The translations under genes and the position numbers were made by a program. DNA of 5,563 bases. It comes from Lentisphaerota bacterium (lineage in GTDB: Bacteria > Verrucomicrobiota > Kiritimatiellia > RFP12 > JAAYLN01). The notes below the pieces were generated by a model. That model was not told the DNA's origin. It ran no database searches and saw only the letters and a program-made list of their open reading frames with translations. The stretch spans positions 1 through 5,563 of the forward strand of contig JAAYZJ010000124.1 of the NCBI GenBank assembly GCA_012514915.1, in the 5' to 3' direction. Of this stretch, positions 1 to 4,137 are shown in pieces (the first letter of the stretch is position 1; each line of letters starts with the position of its first letter).

Positions 1-279
1 GGGACCCCCGTCTTTCCGCTGGCCGAGACGGCCGGCTTCCTGGCGCGCGTCGTCCTGGCCGCCGCGGCAGCGGCGGCGGTCGGCGGCGCCGTCTCGTCGC
101 TCGCCGTGCGCGGGACGGCCGGCATGGAACTGGCGCCGCGCCTGACCGACCTGCTACGGCTGGGAGCCGGCGGCGGCGCGGCGAGCCTCGCGCTGCTGGC
201 TGCCTACCGGTTGCTGCGCGTCGACGAACCGTTCGAACTGGTGCGGCTGGCGTGGCGCAAGCGCCATCGGCAGGGATAA
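1..279 (+). CDS. C-terminal end of a polytopic membrane protein, probably MurJ/Wzx-like flippase (5' end outside window)
   Basis: The frame is open from the first base to a TAA at 277-279, giving 92 residues with no start in the window. The sequence shows two hydrophobic Ala/Leu/Val-rich spans, at about residues 12-36 and 51-72. A loop of about 14 residues joins them, and a basic tail ending RKRHRQG follows. Two final helices plus a short cationic cytoplasmic tail resemble the end of MOP-superfamily flippases: MurJ (lipid II) or Wzx-type exporters, which move undecaprenyl-linked saccharides across the inner membrane. The glycosyltransferase that starts five bases downstream supports a cell-envelope polysaccharide role. 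The family call is inference from topology and neighbourhood, because the diagnostic N-terminal domain is missing. Another polytopic protein, such as a polymerase or permease, is possible. Confidence 0.5.
   Translation, partial: GTPVFPLAETAGFLARVVLAAAAAAAVGGAVSSLAVRGTAGMELAPRLTDLLRLGAGGGAASLALLAAYRLLRVDEPFELVRLAWRKRHRQG
272..277 (+). promoter_or_regulatory. Ribosome binding site of the glycosyltransferase
   Basis: AGGGAT lies seven bases before the ATG at 285 and overlaps the stop codon of the preceding gene. It supports ATG 285 over the in-frame GTG at 252, which would make the two genes overlap by 28 bases. Confidence 0.5.
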
Positions 280-284
280 GCGCC

Positions 285-1382
285 ATGCCTCGCGTGCTCC
301 AGGTGCTTGAAGCGACGATCGGCGGCACCCGGCGCCATCTGCGCGATCTGTGCCTCGGCCTGCGGGATCGTGGATGGGAGGTCGATGCCGCGGTGGCCCT
401 GCGGCGCGATCGCGGGTTCGGCTCGGACCTCGAGCTTTTCCGGTCGCGCGGCATCGGTGTCTGGCCGGTGGCGATGGTGCGGCGGCCCGCCCCCGTCGGC
501 GATGGGTTGGCCGTTCGCCGGCTGGCCGGGGTGGTGCGCCAGGTGCGCCCCGACGTGATCCATGCCCACAGCACCAAGGCCGGCCTGCTGGCACGCCTGG
601 CGGTCGGCACGCGGGGCCCGCCCGTCGTCTACACCCCGCATTGCTTCGCCTTCGAGATGGAGGCACCGCGCCTGCGGCGCGCCCTGTACCGCGCGGTCGA
701 ACGGGCCTGCGTGCCGCGGACCGCCCGGCTCATCGCCGTCTCCCGCGCCGAGCAGCAGGCCGCCCTGGAACTGGGCTATGCGCCGGAACAGGTCCACCTG
801 ATTCCCAACGGCATTCCCTCGCGGCCCGAAAGTCCGGTCGAGACCCCGCGTCGCTATGCCGTCGCGTTCATTGGCCGGTTCTGCCGTCAAAAGGGAATCG
901 ACCTGGCCATCGCCGCGCTGCGCCGCCTCGCAGCTGGCCATCCCGGGCTGGAATTCGCCGTCATGGGAAGCGGTGACCGCGCGGCAACCGCCCGCCTGGA
1001 CGATCTGCCTGCCGTGACAGTGCTGCCTTTCGGCGATGCCCCGGCCGTGCAGCGCCTGCTGGCGGAGAGCCGCGTGCTGACCCTCCCGTCGCGATGGGAA
1101 GGGCTGCCCTACCTGCTGCTCGAGGCGATGGAGGCCGGAACCGCCGTCGTCGCGGCCGGCGTCGGCGGCGTGACGGACGTCGTGACCGACGGCCGCGACG
1201 CGCTCGTCATCCCGGCCGACGATGTGGCGGCGCAGGTGCGCGCCCTGGCGCGCCTGCTGGACGACGACGCCCTGCGGCTGCGCCTAACCGCAGCAGCCCG
1301 GCGGCGGGTCGCCGCCTTTTCGCTGGAGACCATGATCGCCGCGACGGAGGGCGTCTATCGCGACGTCCTGCAACCGGCGTGA
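285..1382 (+). CDS. Family 4 glycosyltransferase (GT-B fold)
   Basis: This 365-residue protein has the usual length and motif order of a retaining GT4 enzyme, which transfers a sugar from a nucleotide-sugar to a lipid-linked or saccharide acceptor at the inner membrane. The N-terminal acceptor domain has the first beta strand near residue 3, a Gly-rich loop (IGGT) and RPDVIHAHSTKAG around H93. The linker carries LIAVS and IPNG (173-176). The C-terminal donor domain begins with VAFIGRFCRQKG and contains the EX7E motif, E272 to E280 in EGLPYLLLE, followed by an EAGTAVVA stretch typical of the sugar-nucleotide site. It follows the putative flippase by five bases, so the two are probably co-transcribed in a surface-polysaccharide operon. 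The donor sugar cannot be read from the sequence. An in-frame GTG at 252 is a less likely start. Confidence 0.9.
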   Translation: MPRVLQVLEATIGGTRRHLRDLCLGLRDRGWEVDAAVALRRDRGFGSDLELFRSRGIGVWPVAMVRRPAPVGDGLAVRRLAGVVRQVRPDVIHAHSTKAGLLARLAVGTRGPPVVYTPHCFAFEMEAPRLRRALYRAVERACVPRTARLIAVSRAEQQAALELGYAPEQVHLIPNGIPSRPESPVETPRRYAVAFIGRFCRQKGIDLAIAALRRLAAGHPGLEFAVMGSGDRAATARLDDLPAVTVLPFGDAPAVQRLLAESRVLTLPSRWEGLPYLLLEAMEAGTAVVAAGVGGVTDVVTDGRDALVIPADDVAAQVRALARLLDDDALRLRLTAAARRRVAAFSLETMIAATEGVYRDVLQPA

Positions 1383-1388
1383 AAATAT

Positions 1389-1413
1389 CCGCGGCGATCC
1401 GCGTACGCCGTGG
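1389..1413. terminator. Hairpin between convergent genes, possible terminator
   Basis: CCGCGGCG (1389-1396) pairs with CGCCGTGG (1406-1413) around a nine-base loop; read on the plus strand the stem has one G-U pair. It begins seven bases after the glycosyltransferase stop and ten bases before the oxidoreductase stop. Read on the minus strand the stem has one A-C mismatch and is followed by ATATTTTC, a weak U-tract. No U-tract follows on the plus strand. It may terminate the minus-strand operon, or be a bidirectional transcription barrier. Confidence 0.35.
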
Positions 1414-1423
1414 TTGAACCCGC

Positions 1424-2626
1424 TCAGCCGAGCTTCTCGACCTCGCCCGGCTCCAGGCCCGTAGGGAGGGGCGCGGGACGCTCGCAGGTGGTCGTGAGCT
1501 TCACGGCCTCGCCGCGCTGCGACGACTTGTCGAAGGCCAGCATGATCTCAAGGACGTGGTTCGCAAGATCGCCGCTGCAGCGGTGGGCGCGCCCGGTTTG
1601 CATAGCGCAGGCCATGTCGGCGACGCCGATGCTGCGGCTGTTCTCCGTGTAGCCGTACGCCAGGGGGGCGTCGACCCACTTGCGGTCGTCGCGGCGCAGC
1701 AGCCGGACGGGGCCGCCGAACGTGTTGGGATCGGGGGCCAGCAGGGTGCCCTCCGAACCGTAGATCTCGATCGGCGGATGGTTGTGCGCGAAGGCCTCGA
1801 AGCTGGTGATCACCGTCGCGAGCACGCCGCACGCGAACTCGATCACCCCCGTGAGATGGGTCGTGACCTTGACCGGGTAGCGGTCGAAGGGCTTGTATTG
1901 CCGGCGGTAGGTCTCGCCGACCTCGGCCCCCAGCGTCCGGAACTCCGATCCCTTCTTGGTGAAGGCCGTCACGCGACGCGCCGGGCCGAAGAAATTGACC
2001 AGCGCCGTGGTGTAGTAGGGCCCCAGGTCGAGCATCGGCCCGGCGCCGTAGTCGTAGAAGAAGGGTGCCTGTCCCCACTTTTCAGGGCCGCGTCCGAGCA
2101 CCATCGCCGTGGCGGCGATCGGCTGGCCGATCCAGCCGTCGTCCAGCAGCTTGCGGGCTGTCTGGAGCCCGCCGCCCAGGAAGGTGTCGGGGGCGCAGCC
2201 GACCCGCAATCCGGTCTTGCGCGCCAGTGCCATGACCTTGGCGGCGTCGCCGGCGTCGACCCCGAAAGGTTTCTCGGAGTAGGCGTGCTTGCCGGCGCGC
2301 AGGGTGTCGAGGGCGATCGCCGAGTGAACCTGCGGCGGGGTGAGGTTGAGGACGATCTCGATGTCGTCGCGCGCGAAGAGTTCGCCGTTGGACATGGCTT
2401 TGCAGCCGTAAAGCGCCTCCTTGGCCTGCGCGCGTTCGGGAATGATGTCGGAACAGGCCACCACCTCCAGCATGTTGAATTTCTTCGAGGCCTTGAAATA
2501 GGCGTCGCTGATCATGCCGCAGCCGACGATGCCGACTCGGGTCGTGCGGAATTTGGCGGGCTTGCGCCCGCCCCTGGCCCCAGCGCCGGTCCCGCGACCG
2601 GCGGCCAATGCTGACTTGCGCGCCAT
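1424..2626 (-). CDS. Gfo/Idh/MocA family NAD(P)-dependent oxidoreductase
   Basis: This 400-residue protein has the two-domain layout of the family, which oxidises or reduces sugar and inositol hydroxyls with NAD(P). The Rossmann domain starts at about residue 30 with VGIVGCGMIS (G35, G37). An acidic residue, D60, follows the second strand and would favour NAD. LNLTPPQVH (93-101) and the family signature EKP (118-120, K119 likely catalytic) come next. The substrate domain contains DLGPYY (200-205), where many relatives have DxGxH, so the usual histidine is Tyr204. The first 28 residues are a Gly/Arg/Lys-rich extension with no hydrophobic core, so it is not a Tat or Sec signal. The start lies one base after the stop of the isomerase-like gene, with AAGGA ten bases upstream, which indicates translational coupling. 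The substrate is unknown. Confidence 0.9.
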   Translation of the reverse strand: MARKSALAAGRGTGAGARGGRKPAKFRTTRVGIVGCGMISDAYFKASKKFNMLEVVACSDIIPERAQAKEALYGCKAMSNGELFARDDIEIVLNLTPPQVHSAIALDTLRAGKHAYSEKPFGVDAGDAAKVMALARKTGLRVGCAPDTFLGGGLQTARKLLDDGWIGQPIAATAMVLGRGPEKWGQAPFFYDYGAGPMLDLGPYYTTALVNFFGPARRVTAFTKKGSEFRTLGAEVGETYRRQYKPFDRYPVKVTTHLTGVIEFACGVLATVITSFEAFAHNHPPIEIYGSEGTLLAPDPNTFGGPVRLLRRDDRKWVDAPLAYGYTENSRSIGVADMACAMQTGRAHRCSGDLANHVLEIMLAFDKSSQRGEAVKLTTTCERPAPLPTGLEPGEVEKLG

Positions 2627-2627
2627 G

Positions 2628-3440
2628 CTACTTGTTTCCTTCCGTGAGCCCGCCGGCGGTCATGAACTGGTAGCTCCGCTCGATGGCGTCCCACATCTCA
2701 AATCCCTCGGCCACGTAGTCGAGCTCGACGATGATCGTCTTGACGCTGGCGGGGGCTTTCCCGACCAGCTCGGCGATCGGCAGGTCGCCCGTGCCCAGCG
2801 GCATCAGGTCAATCTTCATGTCGAGCAGCCCGTTCTTCATGCCGTCGACGGCGGCCTGCTGGCGGCAGACGCCGTCCTTCATGTGGATCAGAATGGTGTC
2901 GTCGGCGAAGCGGTCGAGCATTTCGACGGCATCCTCCGTCCCCTTGTTCGTCGACCAGAAGCAGTCGATCTCGTATTTGACCCCCGGGCAGAGGTCGCGG
3001 TAGATCTCGTACTTGAGCCGTCCGTCGAGCCGCTCGAACTCCCAGTAGTGGTTGTGCTGGAACAGGGTGATGCCCGCCGGCTTGAACGCCGCCAGCAGGT
3101 TGTTGGTGTTGTCGGCGGTGCGCTTGATGGCGTCGAGATCCTTGAAATCGTCGGGCCCGTAGCCGCAGACGCAGTTTCCGAGGCCGAGTTCGCCGAGCAC
3201 CTCGATGGCCTGCGGCACCTCTGCGGGCTTCCGCGCCCAGGGCGTGTGCGACGAGTACATCTCGAGCCCGAGGTCGTCGATGAGTCTCTTGAACTCCCGC
3301 GGCGTCAGGTCGTGGAGCCCGGCGGGCTCGACGCCCTTGTAGCCGATCCGGGCCACGCGTTCGAGCACCGCGATGAAATCTTCCCGGGTCTTCGAAAATT
3401 CCCGCAACGAATACAACTGCACCGACAAGGGTCTGCTCAT
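2628..3440 (-). CDS. Sugar phosphate isomerase/epimerase-family TIM barrel (AP endonuclease 2-like)
   Basis: This 270-residue protein has the length and strand pattern of the xylose-isomerase-like TIM barrel family, whose members isomerise or epimerise sugars and related polyols with a divalent metal. Visible landmarks are VQLYSLR at the N-terminus, GYKGVEPAG (E38), YSSHTPW (H65), the QHNHYWEF segment (128-135), YEIDCFW (D159), ILIHMKDG (H186, K188) and IIVELDY (E239). D159, H186 and E239 are the expected metal ligands, and the fourth is probably in the HNH segment. No signal peptide is seen, so it should be cytoplasmic. ATG 3440 was chosen because the conserved fold begins at once and AAAGG lies ten bases upstream. 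A TTG at 3479 would add 13 unconserved-looking residues. It is the first gene of a two-gene operon with the oxidoreductase. The exact reaction cannot be assigned. Confidence 0.87.
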   Translation of the reverse strand: MSRPLSVQLYSLREFSKTREDFIAVLERVARIGYKGVEPAGLHDLTPREFKRLIDDLGLEMYSSHTPWARKPAEVPQAIEVLGELGLGNCVCGYGPDDFKDLDAIKRTADNTNNLLAAFKPAGITLFQHNHYWEFERLDGRLKYEIYRDLCPGVKYEIDCFWSTNKGTEDAVEMLDRFADDTILIHMKDGVCRQQAAVDGMKNGLLDMKIDLMPLGTGDLPIAELVGKAPASVKTIIVELDYVAEGFEMWDAIERSYQFMTAGGLTEGNK

Positions 3441-3500
3441 GTTTCCTGTGCCTTTACGTGGTTCATTTGGGTTGGACAAGGGGGATCAGCAACGGAGGCA

Positions 3501-3530
3501 AGGTTAGCACAAAGGAGGGGAAGGTGTTAA
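3501..3530 (-). promoter_or_regulatory. Candidate promoter of the isomerase-oxidoreductase operon
   Basis: On the minus strand a TTAACA box (3530-3525) is followed by an 18-base spacer and an extended -10 element TGC-TAACCT (-10 hexamer 3506-3501). Transcription would begin near 3494, leaving a leader of about 55 bases. The -35 matches consensus in five of six positions and the -10 is weak, so the call is tentative. Confidence 0.3.
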
Positions 3531-3551
3531 GCAAAGAGATGTCCGCTGCGC

Positions 3552-3572
3552 GGGACGGGGCCTCCCCGTTTC
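3552..3572. other. Short GC hairpin in the divergent intergenic region
   Basis: GGGACGGGG (3552-3560) pairs with CCCCGTTTC (3564-3572) around a CCT triloop; six pairs are Watson-Crick in a row, and two of the outer three are G-U. No U-tract follows. It lies upstream of both divergent genes, so a terminator role is not expected. Its function is unknown. Confidence 0.35.
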
Positions 3573-3592
3573 ACTGACCGTTTCCGGCTCTC

Positions 3593-3633
3593 CCTCGTCC
3601 TCGATTCTCCTCCGTGACGCGTCGAGGACGAGG
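3593..3633. repeat. Perfect 12-bp inverted repeat with 17-base loop
   Basis: CCTCGTCCTCGA (3593-3604) is the exact reverse complement of TCGAGGACGAGG (3622-3633). No T-run follows on either strand, and the flanking genes diverge, so this is unlikely to be a terminator. It sits 35 bases before the end of the mobile element (26 before the flanking direct repeat). It could be an extragenic palindrome, a regulator site or a remnant of another repeat. Confidence 0.6.
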
Positions 3634-3658
3634 ATCGTTCACTTCGCTCACTGCGGGC

Positions 3659-3667
3659 GTTCTCCGT
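3659..3667. repeat. Left 9-bp direct repeat (target-site duplication)
   Basis: GTTCTCCGT directly abuts the left terminal inverted repeat. An identical copy abuts the right end at 3800-3808, as expected when a transposase makes a 9-bp staggered cut. Confidence 0.8.
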
Positions 3668-3686
3668 CAGCAATTCTCAATTTGGC
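3668..3686. repeat. Left terminal inverted repeat of the MITE-like element
   Basis: The 19-base arm begins CAGCAATTCTC and ends TTTGGC. It matches the reverse complement of 3781-3799 except at its fifteenth base. Confidence 0.8.
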
Positions 3687-3706
3687 GGACTACGTCCATG
3701 AAACAT

Positions 3707-3725
3707 GCCCTTACGGGCGCACTAC
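3707..3725 (-). repeat. REP-like unit, left copy (minus orientation)
   Basis: Read on the minus strand this is GTAGTG-C, then a GCCC/GGGC stem closed by a GTAA loop. A GTAG tetranucleotide 5' of a hairpin is the reported hallmark of REP sequences recognised by IS200-like RAYT transposases. It is the inverted partner of 3755-3774. Confidence 0.55.
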
Positions 3726-3760
3726 AAACGCGTTTGCGGCGATATTGCGCGTTTGTAGTG
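3720..3760. repeat. Central 13-bp perfect inverted repeat joining the two REP-like units
   Basis: CACTACAAACGCG (3720-3732) pairs exactly with CGCGTTTGTAGTG (3748-3760) around a 15-base loop. It includes the GTAG boxes of both REP-like units, making a BIME-like arrangement. Confidence 0.7.
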
Positions 3761-3774
3761 GCGCCGTAAGGCGC
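3755..3774 (+). repeat. REP-like unit, right copy (plus orientation)
   Basis: GTAGTG is followed by a perfect GCGCC/GGCGC stem with a GTAA (GNRA-type) loop. It is the inverted partner of 3707-3725; the two differ by small indels in the stem. Confidence 0.55.
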
Positions 3775-3780
3775 TTCCCA

Positions 3781-3799
3781 GCCATATTGAGAATTGCTG
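3781..3799. repeat. Right terminal inverted repeat of the MITE-like element
   Basis: The 19-base arm runs from GCCATATTG to AATTGCTG. It is the reverse complement of the left arm at 18 of 19 positions. Confidence 0.8.
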
Positions 3800-3808
3800 G
3801 TTCTCCGT
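3800..3808. repeat. Right 9-bp direct repeat (target-site duplication)
   Basis: GTTCTCCGT directly abuts the right terminal inverted repeat and is identical to 3659-3667. Removing the element and one copy restores a continuous, uninterrupted target. Confidence 0.8.
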
Positions 3809-3817
3809 CCATAGCTC

Positions 3818-3847
3818 TTGCCTTTGACCACGCCGGCGGTCTACAAT
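3818..3847 (+). promoter_or_regulatory. Sigma70-type promoter of the zinc-finger gene
   Basis: TTGCCT (3818-3823) and TACAAT (3842-3847, five of six consensus bases) are 18 bases apart. Transcription would start near 3854, giving a leader of about 68 bases. The spacer holds a hyphenated palindrome around GCCGGC (GACC to GGTC, 3826-3841) that could bind a regulator. TTGACC at 3825 is closer to the -35 consensus but only 12 bases from the -10 box, too short a spacer. The -35 box begins ten bases after the right duplicated target site of the mobile element. Confidence 0.5.
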
Positions 3848-3873
3848 TCATGCACCAAGCGGATGGCATTCGA

Positions 3874-3896
3874 TGTTTTCCGCGGAAGCGAGAACA
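3874..3896 (+). other. Leader hairpin before the zinc-finger gene
   Basis: TGTTTTC (3874-3880) pairs with GAGAACA (3890-3896) with one G-U pair and a nine-base loop. The alternative fold is the perfect palindrome TTCCGCGGAA (3878-3887). It lies in the predicted 5' leader, 25 bases before the start codon. It could be an mRNA structure or an operator; nothing in the sequence decides between them. Confidence 0.35.
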
Positions 3897-3910
3897 GGCG
3901 CCGAAGAAGA

Positions 3911-3914
3911 GAGG
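3911..3914 (+). promoter_or_regulatory. Ribosome binding site of the zinc-finger gene
   Basis: GAGG seven bases before the ATG at 3922 fixes the start there. A longer open frame running back into the mobile element is thereby rejected. Confidence 0.6.
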
Positions 3915-3921
3915 ACTAGAC

Positions 3922-4137
3922 ATGGCCGTAGGGTGGACACGCGACGATGCCGTTCTGGATCAGATCGATGCGACGGTTGACGCGGGCGTGCAACGGGCGA
4001 AGAGCCTGTTACCGTCGGGGGTCAGCCTGACCCATTGCGAGACCTGCCGGGTCGCGATTCCGGAAGCCCGCCGCCAGGCGATTCCCGGCGTGCGGTTCTG
4101 CCTGGGCTGCCAGGCGAAACTGGAGCAGGGCAAGTGA
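3922..4137 (+). CDS. Small DksA/TraR-family C4 zinc-finger protein, YbiI-like
   Basis: The 71-residue product opens with GW and DDAV-x-x-QI, as E. coli YbiI does. It carries four zinc-binding cysteines, C39, C42, C60 and C63 (CX2C-X17-CX2C), with the family segment IPEARRQAIPGVR between the pairs. DksA relatives bind the RNA polymerase secondary channel, but this small class lacks the long coiled coil, and the role of YbiI-type proteins is not firmly established. Compared with YbiI (88 residues, from memory) the C-terminus is about 17 residues shorter and ends seven residues after the last cysteine. The next gene begins inside its stop codon (GTGA), so the two are translationally coupled. Its own promoter lies upstream, next to the mobile element. 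Confidence 0.87.
   Translation: MAVGWTRDDAVLDQIDATVDAGVQRAKSLLPSGVSLTHCETCRVAIPEARRQAIPGVRFCLGCQAKLEQGK
4122..4130 (+). promoter_or_regulatory. Ribosome binding site of the beta-propeller gene
   Basis: GGAG (4122-4125) stands eight bases before the GTG at 4134, and a second purine run, AGGG (4127-4130), follows. Both are within the end of the zinc-finger gene. They support GTG 4134 over earlier or later in-frame starts. Confidence 0.5.

Larger units (their letters stand above)
3668..3799. mobile_element. 132-bp MITE-like non-autonomous element
   Basis: The terminal inverted repeats (3668-3686 and 3781-3799) match at 18 of 19 positions, beginning CAGCAATTCTC at each end. The termini are flanked precisely by 9-bp direct repeats. 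The interior is too short for a transposase and is itself largely palindromic: a perfect 13-bp inverted repeat (3720-3732 with 3748-3760) and two REP-like hairpins. Only 3687-3706 has no partner in the opposite arm. The whole element could fold into one long hairpin on either strand. It is probably moved in trans by a full-length insertion sequence with the same ends. A 9-bp duplication fits several DDE families, and I cannot name one. It sits upstream of the zinc-finger gene promoter. Any reading frame through it into that gene is fortuitous. Confidence 0.8.

Noticed and set aside
1556..2614. 352-codon plus-strand open frame opposite the oxidoreductase
   Set aside because: It is an antisense shadow of a gene with clear Rossmann and EKP motifs.
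3441..3479. TTG start at 3479 for the isomerase-like protein
   Set aside because: It adds 13 residues ahead of the conserved N-terminus, uses a rare start codon and lacks the ribosome binding site seen before ATG 3440.
2514..3530. 338-codon plus-strand open frame opposite the isomerase-like gene
   Set aside because: It is an antisense shadow. It crosses two real genes and their junction and shows no domain.
3668..3799. CRISPR array or small structured RNA instead of a mobile element
   Set aside because: There is no repeated spacer-repeat pattern. The exact flanking duplication and terminal inverted repeats are better explained by transposition, though transcription of the hairpin cannot be excluded.
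3682..3921. Upstream in-frame extension of the zinc-finger gene by 80 residues
   Set aside because: It runs through the mobile element and the promoter region. The ATG at 3922 has a good ribosome binding site, and the YbiI-like sequence starts exactly there.
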